Below are positions 12,381-24,200 of a DNA stretch of 64,000 bases, piece after piece (positions within the stretch are counted from its first letter, which is position 1; every line of letters starts with the position of its first letter). Where the stretch lies: assembly GCA_000697475.1 (NCBI GenBank), contig JNEU01000881.1:1-64000 (forward strand). Direction: 5' to 3'. The notes under the pieces are model-generated. The model did no database searches. It had not been told where the DNA came from and saw only the letters and a list, made by a program, of their open reading frames with translations. The position numbers and the translations under genes were made by a program. The DNA comes from Lichtheimia corymbifera B2541. Its lineage: Eukaryota > Mucoromycota > Mucoromycetes > Mucorales > Lichtheimiaceae.

Positions 12381-13060
12381 CTACTTGCGGGGGAAGGTCA
12401 TTTTTCCATCCAAGCAGGTGACTTGAGCACCATCGGGCGTAGTAATAACAGCATGCACAGAATAATGGCCCTATTAAACATCCAAATTAGTTACACTACC
12501 CACTACTACCTAAGCCTGTTTCTCTTTCTGCTTACTGGAGCTAAAGTAAGATAGAATGTGAGTTATCGTTATGCCAAAAGAGTGATAATAAAAGACTTAC
12601 GAATTTCCTTGGGGAGATCAACTTGCTTGGTAAACACAAGGTCGCCAGCAGGAATAGGACATTCTTCATCCACGTTTTTCACTTGTTCGCAAAAGTCGAA
12701 TTCCTTCTTGAGAAGCTGCACCAGGCCATACTTGACTTGCACCAATACAGATGTTCCCTCGGGCACCTCTTCCCTCAGTTCACCTTTAAAGTCGATGGTA
12801 AGTGTCTGACCCTTCTGTGGCGGATCAGGATTAAGAGTGATATCCTTGACGCTATATGTAGATAGATATATTAGTGTTAACGAAGAACTACCCTCCGGAA
12901 GACCTTACGTCAATAAATCGCTGGAATTGCCACAGACATCGATAAGATCGGTTGATGTAGTTTGGACTGATTCGCTTTGAATATACAATTGGGGAGAAAT
13001 GGTAGCAGCACTGGAGAGTGTAGCCAATACGGCGATGACAACGGGTGTTAACAACTTCAT
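12381..13060 (-). CDS. ML-domain lipid transfer protein (NPC2 / PG-PI-TP type)
   Basis: Secreted or vacuolar-lumen lipid-binding protein of the MD-2-related (ML) family; fungal members bind phosphatidylinositol, phosphatidylglycerol or sterols. I model four exons on the minus strand: 13060-12909, 12851-12601, a five-base exon 12540-12536, and 12470-12381, giving 165 aa. The signal peptide is MKLLTPVVIAVLATLSSA. Family blocks follow: a Cys in DVCGNSS, then LNPDPPQKGQTLTI, a Cys in FDFCEQ, EECPIPAG, and the end EIPPGHYSVHA with a Cys in VTCLDG. The conserved IPPGxYxVxA block exists only if the five-base exon is included, which makes that exon well supported. Its promoter faces the Ash2 gene. 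Confidence 0.9.
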
Positions 13061-13715
13061 AGTAAAAGAAAAGCGCTGTTCTCGATATCAATGTCTGTTC
13101 TCGTGTGTATACCCGCATGATCAACACCGCCGAATCAGCTCCGCTTTCACCCCATCATCATACAAGCTTTTGTTTGCTGCTACTCTACATATCATCATTT
13201 CCGGAATATATGATCTCCTTCCTTCATCCATTCATATCCATTGGAAAGGGTCGTCTAATACATGAAGAAATGACAAGCATAACTGCCATTATTGCATTAT
13301 CATGATTCACTTTTTTTGTTGGTTTCCATAGAAAGATCCATCATCTTTAAGATGAGAATGCAGGTTCCCTCACATACAATGAATAAGTTTTACAATGAGC
13401 AACTATAAATAAAGTCATCCACGTGCATTAGTCCAGCTGTCCATTGTTCTAATCTGACTGAAAGATTTCATGTGGAAAGGTGTGTCGTTGTGCAAAGTTC
13501 CCTCCGAACGACCTAGTAGGTCACTGGATGATGCGTAATGTATGTTTGTGAAACATCCTTTGACAGGATCTTATTTAATGGCTATCTTTGGATCATCAAA
13601 CACCTTTTGTAGTTGGTGTCATTCAATAAACATATGAATTCTATCAGCATGCATTGATCAACATGGTATAACGGGCATAGAGTATGATATTATTTTATAG
13701 GTGCGGCTTTTGAAT
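13061..13715. other. Divergent promoter region (NPC2-like and Ash2)
   Basis: 655 bases between two divergently transcribed genes. No gene is seen. A possible splice acceptor (TTTTATAG) just before 13701 leaves room for an extra 5' exon of the Ash2 gene. Confidence 0.45.
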
Positions 13716-15928
13716 ATGAATAAGTGGGATACAAAAATGGTGGATTGTCTGAGCCTTTCTCACTACCGCGCTCTTGATATGGAGGACCACACACTGCCCT
13801 GGAACGATACACACACTATCAATTTGGAGCATTCCTATTGCTACTGTGGTCAAGACAGAAATCTCTTAGAAATAGCTCTGCAATGTCGCTGTAAGTTATC
13901 AATTGATACAAACGTTGGAGTGGAAGCTTTAACAACACCAATAGATTGCCGGAACTGGTTCCATGCTGAATGCACATCCGTGAGCAATCCACCCGATCTG
14001 CTGTTTACGACCAACTATGTCTTCGTCTGTCACCATTGTGGGGACAACCATGTGGAGAGCTTTGAACGAACGACGGCTGGATGGAAGGATATATGCTCAA
14101 CAACGATAGCCAATCTGATACTTGAGGAGATCTTATATCGCGTCGGCACCGAGGATCGAGACTTGTTTGAAAGCAAGAATGCAGCGTTGATGTTTGAATG
14201 GAATCCAGAGCAGTATTACTTCAACAAAAAAGAGATTATACCCTTTGTCGATAAGCATTGGAAGAGCATTTGTACTGAGCGGGCAAGGACAACTACTTGG
14301 TACGTGGATTATCACATGACATTTCCCCATTCATCCTCATTAGTTTATCGAATAGGTGGGCTACATTGGGAAGCTGTCTCTATTCATCCAAAGATACATT
14401 CGTGGCCCGTGATGAACGTCAACGATCAGCAGCGTCCGACTTTTGCCTTGCAGATGCCAATCTCTGGCATATAAGACCCAGCATACCTCAGGTTTGTAGC
14501 CCCCTTTTTATATTCATTTATATGCTACTAACATTACATTTCCTTAGTCAAATGTCAAAGCGCCTTCATCAGCACCACGTGTCCCTAAGGAAAAGAGAAA
14601 ATCAGAATCCATGTCATCAACATCAACACCAGCTGCAGCAGATGCACGACCCATTATGCCGCGTACTGATATTCAACGTCGTTCAACTACACCCACCACA
14701 ACACCATCTCCTCGAGGTGGATCACCTTTACTTCCAACCAACGCTCTTGCATCTGGATTCCCATCATCTTCTGCAGTCACCGACCATCCTTTTAATCGCT
14801 TCGGATTTAAATATATCCCATGCAAACAATCATTGCTTCCTCTCGTAGCATACCAGCAAAGTGATAACGATCAAGGATGCACAATCAGCATTACCGACAA
14901 AAGTCCTTATGTTTCGGTGGCAAAAGATGGCTTGACAGTGGCAACAGAGAAAGGATTTCGAATGTGTCGTGCGAACGTGGGCGTAAAGGAAGGCAATTGG
15001 TATTGGGAAGCTGTTATTCAGAATGCACAAGGTAGCAACAGTGCAGATGGTCCCCATGTACGTATTGGATGGGCTAGGCGTGAAGGTGAGTATTGGATTG
15101 ATGCCGTTTTTATTGCTATAACGTGATCTAATCTATCTATGTTTATGCATAAATGTAGCTTGCTTAAATGCACCTGTTGGATATGATGCTTATGGATATG
15201 CTTACCGAGATCGAACAGGGGAAAAGCTGTTTTGCTCACGACCACAAAAGTTTGGCGAGCCATTTGGGACTGGAGATGTCATTGGTTTATATATTCGGTT
15301 ACCACCTCGTAAACCAGAGACCTTCAAAAGTGCATCAAGAAAACGGATCCCTATCGCATACAAGGAGCATTTATGGTTTGAGGAGAAGGATTATCGAGCA
15401 AGCAAAGAAATGGAAGCCCTTGCAGATCCATACAACAAAGAGAGCGAGATTGATTATCAGCCAAAGACCATCCCTGGCTCATCAATAACAGTATACAAGA
15501 ATGGCGTTTGTCAAGGTGTCATGTTTACGGATCTGATCGACTATGAGGACTTTGGAAGATTACCCGAGACTGTGCTCAATAACAAGCGAACCAAGAAACG
15601 GCGAAAACAAAGAAAAACCACAGAAGATGGCCCACCAGTGAGGATGGAGGAAGAAGACGGATTTGATGGGGTCAAACATCAGCAGTGGAACGATGATCCA
15701 CCTATTGAGGATGATGGAACACTTGGCTACTATCCCGCAGTCAGTGTGTACAAGGGTGGCATGGTCACATGTAATTTCGGTCCTGATTTCCAATATGCCC
15801 CTACTGTGGATGAAGAATGGAAACCAATGAGCCAGCGCTATGATGAATATATGGCTGAAGAGAGTGTTTGGGATTTGGTAGATGAGGTTTCAAAGTGTTT
15901 TAGGCGCAGCAATAATGTGTATCAATAA
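13716..15928 (+). CDS. COMPASS complex subunit Ash2/Bre2
   Basis: Nuclear subunit of the Set1/COMPASS histone H3 Lys4 methyltransferase complex. I model five exons: 13716-13890, 13945-14299, 14356-14491, 14548-15085 and 15159-15928, giving 657 aa. The N-terminal half holds an Ash2-type zinc finger (CYCG, QCRYC, WFHAEC, VFVCHHCG) and a winged-helix segment. A Ser/Thr/Pro linker follows. The C-terminal half is a SPRY domain (NRFGFKYIPC, then VGVKEGNWYWEAVI, VRIGWARR, and later GYYPAVSVYKGG). The SPRY domain is split by a basic insertion (KRTKKRRKQRK) and an acidic loop, as in Ash2L. The domain order distinguishes it from yeast Bre2, which lacks the finger. The start is uncertain: ATGs at 13716, 13737 and 13779 are in frame. 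Confidence 0.9.
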
Positions 15929-16021
15929 ACCAATAGTACACAACAATGACTCATCGGAGCTTCTTTTTATAAAATTTTGACTGTGATTATCGACAATTCG
16001 ATCACTCTTGCACCGCTTATC

Positions 16022-17970
16022 ATGTCAGGAACAGAAGCACAAGCAGCAGCAGCTACGAACGAAAAGAACCTCCAAAAGGACCCCGTCACTGGAGAAATGA
16101 TCTCCAAGTCGTAAGTAGCCATTGCCGACCTGTTGTCAATTGGGACCTCATTGCTGATTCTCAATACGCAGCGAATTCAAGAGACGCCAAAAGCAACGTG
16201 AAAAGGAAGCTGCCAAGGCTGCCAAGGCTGCCAGCGCCCCTGCCACTGCTGCTAAGCCCAAGAATGCTGAAGAGGGTGAGGACGAGCTTAACCCCAACGT
16301 AAGTATAGGAAGGAAAATGGGATTGGAAGAGAGAGAGAGAGAGAGAGAGCGCAGTGGGTTAATAGGCAAATTGTATGGATAGCAATACTTTGAGCTTCGC
16401 AGCAAGACTATTCTCGCACGTCGTGAGGACAAGAGCCCCAATCCCTATCCTCACAAGTTCCAAGTGGAGATGACTATCCCAGAATTCATTGAAAAGTACA
16501 GCGACATTGCTACTGGTGAACGTAATGATGATGTTGTCGTTACTGTTGCTGGTCGTATCCATAACAAGCGTGCTTCTGGTGCTAAGCTCCGATTCTATGA
16601 TCTCCACGGTGATGGTGTCAAGATCCAAATCATGGCTTCTGCCCAAGACAACGAAGGTGATGATTATACCAGCATCCACGATTTGCTTCGCCGTGGTGAT
16701 GTTGTTGGTGTACGTGGTGTTCCTGGCAAGACCAAGCGTGGTGAACTTTCCATCTTCCCTAAGCAAATCCAGCTCTTGTCTCCTTGCTTGCGTATGTTGC
16801 CCAAGGCCCACTATGGTTTCAAGGATCAGGAATTGCGTTATCGTCAGCGTTACCTCGATTTGATCATGAACAACAATGTCCGTGACAAGTTCATCACTCG
16901 TTCCAAGATCATTTCTTACTTGAGAAAGTTTTTGGATGAACGCGGTTTCCTTGAAGTCGAGACTCCTATGATGAACATGATTGCTGGTGGTGCTACTGCT
17001 AAGCCTTTTGTCACCCATCACAATGACCTCAACTTGGATATGTTCATGCGTATCGCTCCTGAATTGTACCTCAAGATGTTGACTGTGGGTGGTTTGGACC
17101 GTGTTTATGAAATTGGCCGTCAATTCCGTAACGAGGGTATCGATCTTACCCATAACCCCGAATTCACTACTTGCGAGTTTTACTGGGCTTATGCTGATAT
17201 GTACGATGTGATGGAGTTGACTGAGCAGCTCTTGTCTGGTATGGTGAAGAGCCTCTTTGGCAGCTACAAGATTCAATACCACCCTGATGGCCCTGATGGC
17301 GCACCCTTGGATATTGATTTCACTCCTCCTTTCCGCCGTGTCGACATGATCGAGACTCTTGAAGAGAAGCTTAACGTCAAGTTCCCTCCTACCAACGAAT
17401 TGGATACCGATGAAACCAACAAGTTCCTTTCCGATCTCTGCATCAAGCACAATGTTGACTGCTCTGCTCCTCGCACCAATGCCCGTCTTCTTGACAAGCT
17501 TGTTGGTGAATTCATTGAAGAGAGCTGTATCTCCCCCACTTTCATTATGGGTCATCCAATGATGATGTCTCCTTTGGCCAAGAAGCATCGTGAGCGTGAA
17601 GGTCTTTGTGAACGTTTCGAACTTTTCGTTGCCACCAAGGAAGTGTGCAATGCTTATACCGAGTTGAACGATCCCTTCGATCAACGTGAGCGTTTCGCAC
17701 AACAAGCCAAGGATAAGGATGCTGGTGATGATGAAGCTCAAATGATCGACGAAAACTTCTGCCAGGCTCTTGAATTTGGTCTTCCACCCACTGGTGGTTG
17801 GGGTATGGGTATTGATCGTCTTACTATGTTCTTGACCAACTCCAACAATATCAAGGTATGTTTGTATATATATATATATATATATAAAGATGGGGAATGG
17901 ATGATTAACTCATGTATGTCTATAGGAGGTGCTTCTTTTCCCTGCCATGAAGCCCGAGGAAAACAACTAA
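16022..17970 (+). CDS. KRS1: Lysyl-tRNA synthetase, cytosolic (class IIb)
   Basis: Charges tRNA-Lys with lysine for translation. Four exons (16022-16110, 16172-16298, 16383-17855, 17926-17970) encode 577 aa. The N-terminus has the Lys/Ala-rich helix typical of eukaryotic cytosolic enzymes ([18 protein letters not shown]). The OB-fold anticodon-binding domain follows ([20 protein letters not shown]), then the class II catalytic core: motif 1 around [15 protein letters not shown], motif 2 around [26 protein letters not shown], and motif 3 [13 protein letters not shown]. The last exon supplies [10 protein letters not shown], the usual C-terminal block. Introns 2 and 3 contain a GA repeat and a TA repeat. 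A 460-codon open frame on the opposite strand is only a shadow of this gene. Confidence 0.96.
16327..16349. repeat. GA microsatellite in lysyl-tRNA synthetase intron 2
   Basis: A near-perfect GA dinucleotide run of about 11 units inside the second intron. Confidence 0.9.
17865..17886. repeat. TA microsatellite in lysyl-tRNA synthetase intron 3
   Basis: An alternating TA run of about 11 units inside the last intron. Confidence 0.9.
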
Positions 17971-18270
17971 GCATTTGTAATTCATTGTAATAAAAAGTAA
18001 ACCATCATGATTTCCTGCAAAAAGGATGTTGTACAGTGTCAGAATTCCCAGCATGCATGTTATGACACGCGAGTATTACACCACTCGGAGGTTCAAAGCT
18101 ATAGATAGATAGGATGCTCAGCTAGCGTTATTCATTCACTGTTAACCTCTTTCTCTCTATCTCTCTTCTTGCAAGCGCAGGGACAATAAGGCTGTCGAGT
18201 TGAGAGTAGTCGACTCTTTTAACATCTTTTACACCTTTTATACCCTTGTTTACACCGCCTCCTCTTCAAC
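17971..18270. other. Intergenic region upstream of TOR
   Basis: 300 bases with no gene. A CT-rich stretch (about 18145-18172) precedes the TOR start and may be part of its promoter or 5' UTR. Confidence 0.5.
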
Positions 18271-21200
18271 ATGGTGGTTGTCGCAGCACTCAACAGCCCG
18301 GAAAATCTCACGAGAATATTCATCGAACTCAAATCAAAGTACATGACGCACACACTCTTGTCCCAATATTATCCATTCACCAACATTCGACAATAGACAT
18401 GAAGACCGTCGACAAAAAGCAGCTGAAGAGTTGCGTGAAACGGTGAGTAACCAATGCACCCCATGGGCCCCATCATTATGCTGACTCTATACTATTAACA
18501 ACCACTTGTCAGGTGGCAACCGCAGCTAGAGAGCTATCCGACGAGAGTCTTGCACGATTTACCAATGATATCAACAAACGCATTGCTGAATTGACCCATG
18601 GTAGCGACAATAATGAAAAGTTGGGAGCTATTGCTGCTATTGGTATATATGAAAAAAGATTCCGTCAAGACGTTGTCTCATACCTTTTTGTACATAGATC
18701 GATTGATTGATTTGGAACCTGATGGCAACGCCAACCGATTTCACAACTATCTACGTATTATGCTTCCGTACAATGATGCTCAAGTCATGATTCCTGCAGC
18801 TCGTGCTTTGGGTCGTCTCGCCGCTAGTTCATCTACATTTACAGCCGATCTTGTGGATACTCAGGTGGAACATGCTCTCGAATGGCTTCATGGAGATCGT
18901 AGTCGTCTTGGTGCCGTCTTGGTCCTTCGTGAACTTGCCGTCAACACTCCCACCTTGATTTATGCATACGTCCATCGTATCCTGGAACTCATATGGGTGG
19001 CATTGCGTGATCCTCGACAAATTATACGTGAAAATGCAGCCGATTGTTTAAGTCAATGTCTGGAAATCGTTCAGCGACGTGAAACGCCCTTACGACAAAC
19101 GTGGTACAAGAAGATCTGGAGTGAGGCAAATAAGGGTCTACATTTACACACGGCAGAAACAACACATGCTAGTTTATTGGCCATGAGAGAACTCTTATTG
19201 CATGCTGGCATGGTATGTAAAATGGATGGGGAGAAATGTAATGCATGCTAATAATAATGATGCTGCCCTTTTTAGTTCATGACGGATAATTATCAAAAGG
19301 TGTGCGATAGTACATTGGACAGGATGAACCATCGAGATCATTTGATTCGCAAAACGGTTGTCTCCATGATCCCAACATTGGCTGCTTTTGATCCCGACAC
19401 ATTTGCACATGAATATCTCAATCGATGCATGCAACATCTCTTGGGGCTCTTACGAAAGGATAGAGATAAACGTGATGGCAAGTATTATCCTTATGTGTAT
19501 CTTTAAATGCATCATGATACTAATATGCTATATAGCATTCATTGCCATCGGTGATGTTGCTGTTCAGGTCAAGAGCAATATGAACCCGTATCTTTCATCA
19601 ACACTTATGGCTGTCAAGGAATCGTTATCTGTTAAAGGGTAAGTATATTCATTCATTGGCTTTATTCAATGCTCATACCGGATATAGCCGTCAACGTAAA
19701 GAGATCGAGGCTGCCAGTTTTTATTGTGTCAGCAAGTTAGCGACTGCGGTTGGCCAGGCATTGACAAAGCATATGCATGACCTTTTGGATTTGATGTTCA
19801 ATTGCGGTTTATCGGAGCCATTGGTGCAAGCGCTTAGTAATATCAGTGAACGCATTAAGCCATTATCACGGACCATTCAAGGTATGTCATATGAGCTAGA
19901 AATAGGATGGGATTGAATGCTAACGCATAGTGCATATAGATCGCCTTTTGAATGTCATCTCTATTACACTATGTGGACAGCCTTACAAGCAACCTGGAGC
20001 ACCTACCAATCGCAACATCATGCAAACAGCTGAACGTCCTATACGCGAGGGAGCTACGGTTGATGGAAAGGAGCACGACGTTATTGTTCACGCCCTAAAG
20101 ACGCTTGGATGGTTCGACTTTTCAAATCATGTCTTGAACGAGTTTGTACGCGACTGCATTGTGAATTATCTCGACGACGATTTTCCTGAAGTACGAAAGG
20201 CAGCAGCTGTCACGTGCTGTCAGCTCTTTGTACGTGATCCTATATGCAATCAGACAAGTGCACATGCTATCAAGGTCGTTGGCGAAGTATTGGAAAAGCT
20301 CTTGACAGTTGGTATTGCGGATCCAGACCCAGTGATTCGTGAAACGGTGCTTTCATCACTCGATGCACGCTTTGATCGCCACCTTGCACAGGCTGATAAT
20401 GTCCGATCTCTTTTTATTGCATTGAATGACGAGGTGTTTGCTATCCGTGAAATCGCTATCACCATTATCGGCCGATTGACAACCTACAACCCAGCTTATG
20501 TAATGCCATCCTTACGCAAGACTTTGATACAGCTCTTGACAGAATTGGAATACTCAGTCGTCAGCAGACAAAAGGAAGAATCAGCTCGTTTAGTCTCGTT
20601 GTTGGTGGGAGCAGCACAACGTTTGACACGTCCTTATATTGAACCAATTCTCAAAGTCCTTATGCCAAAAGCTCGTGATTCATCACCTGGTGTTGTTTCT
20701 GCAGTCCTTGGTGCGCTTGGTGAATTGGCAGCTGTCAGCGGTGAAGATTTGATACCACATTTGGATGAATTGATGCCGTTGATTATGGAAACTCTTCAAG
20801 ATCAAAGCTCGAGTGCAAAGCGTGATGCTGCTCTACGAACACTTGGCCAGTTAGCAAGCAACACTGGCTTTGTGATTGAGCCATATATGAAATATCCTGC
20901 TCTTCTCAATATCCTTATTGGCATTCTTAAGGCTGAGCAAAATGTCGCAATCCGACGTGAAACGGTCAAACTCATGGGTATCCTTGGTGCTTTGGATCCT
21001 TACAGACATAAGGTAAGATAATCGTTTTTCATCTTTGGTTCTTTGTTACTAAGGTTGGTCTTATAGATGAACGCCATTGAAACATCAAGTGAAGCTCTTG
21101 CCGATACCAAGCTCGCCAGTAATGATGTCACGTTGTTGATGATGGGTATTGGTCCCTCTTCTGAAGACTATTATCCACAAGTTGTGATGCATTCCTTGAT

Positions 21201-24200
21201 GAAAATCCTAAAGGATCCTTCCTTGACAGCACATCATCATACGGCTATCGAGGCGGTCATGTACATATTCAATTCTCTTGGTCTCAAGGTCGTTCAATTT
21301 TTACCTGTCATTGTTCCTGGATTCTTGTCATTAATGCGATCATGCAACGCGAGTATGCTTGAGATGTACATTCACAAGCTGGGTGATTTGGTGACCATCG
21401 TCAAGCAACACATCCGCAATTACTTGAAGGACATTTTCGACTTGATTGATGAATACTGGATGCCTGTCTCGTCCCTTCAAATCAACATCATCTCCCTCAT
21501 TGAAGCCATTGCCAAAGCCCTCGATGGTGAACTCAAGATTTATTTGCCTCGATTACTCCCGCACATGCTACAGATTTTCGACAATGATACAAGTGAACGG
21601 CGTCAACCCACTGCCAAGGTTCTCCATGCATTTGTCATTTTTGGTGCAAACATTGAAGAGTATATGCATTTGGTTATCCCTGTTGTTGTCAAGTTGTTTG
21701 AAAAGCCCGATGCACCCGTCAATGTCCGCCGTGAAGCACTCACAACAATTACTGCCTTATCCAAGCGTGTCAACATGTTTGACTATGCATCCCGCATTAT
21801 CCATCCACTTGCCCGTGTGTTACCTACCTTGCCATTGGAAACTCGCAATGCTGCCATGGATCTTCTTTGTGCTCTTATCTTCCAGCTTGGTACTGACTAT
21901 GCAAAATTCATTCCTGCCATCAACAAGGTAACATTAGAGTCTCGAATTGGAATTTACTGGTATTAACGGTCGATAATACTCCCTATAGGTTTTAACTCAA
22001 CACCGGATATCACATGCAAACTATGAGCTGCTAGTGGGCAAATTGCTGAAAGGAGAGAATCTTCCTCAAGAATTAGGAAAGACGCTTAATGATCGGTAAG
22101 CATTAATATCATATTTGCAACTGGGGATTGTACTAAATGCTTTCTTATTCTCGATAGGGATATAAGAGCAGATGAGACGCCTTCAGCTGATTTGAGCGCA
22201 GCCAAGAAACCACCAGTCAATCAGCAGCATTTGAAGAAAGCTTGGGAAGCATCACAGCGATCAACGAAGGAAGATTGGATGGAATGGATCCGTCGGTTGA
22301 GTGTAGAGCTTTTAAAGCAGTCGCCATCACATGCGCTTCGAGCTTGCGTCTTTTTGGCCAGTGCATACACACCTTTGGCCCGAGAATTATTCAATGCAGC
22401 CTTTGTGTCTTGTTGGTACGAGCTTTACGATCAATACAAGGATGAATTGGTCGCATCTTTGGAGACTGCACTCAAGGCACCCAACATCCCACCTGAAATC
22501 ATCCAGATCTTGTTGCACTTGGCTGAGTTTATGGAGCACGACAACAACAATAAGACGCTACCGATTGATATAAGGACCCTTGCGATTTATGCTCAGAAAT
22601 GTCACGCATATGCCAAAGCGTTGCACTACAAGGAAATGGAATTCCACCTTGAACAATCCTTTGAAGCTGTTGAAATGCTGATGTCTATCAACAACTTGCT
22701 GCAACAGCCTGATGCTGCTATGGGCATTCTTACCTTTGCACAAGATTCACTGAAATTGGAACGTAAAGTATCATGGCTTGAAAAGCTGCACCGCTATCAG
22801 GATGCTCTGGATGCCTATGAAGCACAGCAACGCGAGAACCCCAACTCAATGGAAATCACTATGGGCCGTATGAGATGTTTGCACGCACTCGGTGAATGGG
22901 AGCAACTGGCTACGCTTGCACAAGAGAAATGGATCCATGCACCACCTGAGAATCGAAAGAACATGGCACCTTTGGCAGCAGCAGCAGCATGGGGTTTGGG
23001 TCAATGGGAGCAAATGGAAGAGTATATCGCGTTACTCAAGCCTGAAAGTCCTGATCGCACATTTTTCCGTGCTATACTTGCCATGCACCGCAACCGTTAT
23101 GCAGAGGCTGAAGCATTTATTTCAAAGACACGTGATCTTTTGGATACCGAGTTAACCGCTTTGCTTGGTGAAAGCTATAGCCGAGCCTATGCTACCGTCG
23201 TGCGTGTACAAATGTTAGCCGAGCTTGAGGAAATGATTGCTTACAAGCAAGCTGGCAGCGATTCGGATAGACCACGAGAAGATTCTGAAAAGCAAAGAGC
23301 CATTCGACGAACATGGGTTAAACGTTTGGAAGGATGTGAACGCAATGTTGAAGTCTGGCAACGTATTTTGCGTGTTCGTGCTATGGTGGTTTCACCTGAA
23401 GACGATATGGAGATGTGGATCAAGTTCGCCAACCTTTGTCGCAAGAGTGGACGATTCTCGCTTTCAGAGTCAACATTGCGTAGTCTTATGCAAGCTACCA
23501 TCAATAGCAGAGGCGAGCCAAATGCCAAGGTTGTTTATGCCCAATTGAAGCACAAGTGGCACTCTGCATCACAGATTACATCACCTGAAGAAGCATCAGC
23601 TGTGCGCAACCAGGCACTAAGCATTTTGCGTGATTTCACTGCCAGGAATACACAAGACCTTCGATTGAACCCTGATGAAATGGCAGTCAGTTTACCTATC
23701 GACCCAACATTGCTTCCAGCTGATGCTGTTGAATATGCACGTTTATTAGCAAGATGCTATTTGCGTCAGGGCGAATGGCAACGAGCACTTTCCTATGAGT
23801 TGACCGAAGATTCAATCCAAGATATCCTCCGATCATTCCTCTTGGCTACACGGTTCGATCAGAATTGGTACAAGGCATGGCACAAGTGGGCGCTTGCCAA
23901 TTTCGAAATCATTGATTACAATGAGAAACTGCATCAAGATCAGCTACCACCTCAGATTTTCAATTTGCATGTTGTTCCTGCAGTTCAAGGCTTTTTCCGA
24001 TCGATTGCACTTTCAAAGGAAAGCTCACTTCAAGACACGTTGCGTTTGCTTACACTCTGGTTCAAATATGGATATCAAGCTGATGTTAGCAACGCTATTC
24101 GTGAAGGTTTTGATACCATCAGCATTGACGTATGGCTTCAAGTGATTCCTCAGCTTATTGCACGTATTCATGCCCCCAATGCTACTGTGCGTGGCCTTAT

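Noticed and set aside
16359..17741. A 460-codon open frame on the minus strand opposite lysyl-tRNA synthetase
   Set aside because: It lies wholly inside a highly conserved plus-strand coding exon and shows no domain; it is a codon-bias shadow.
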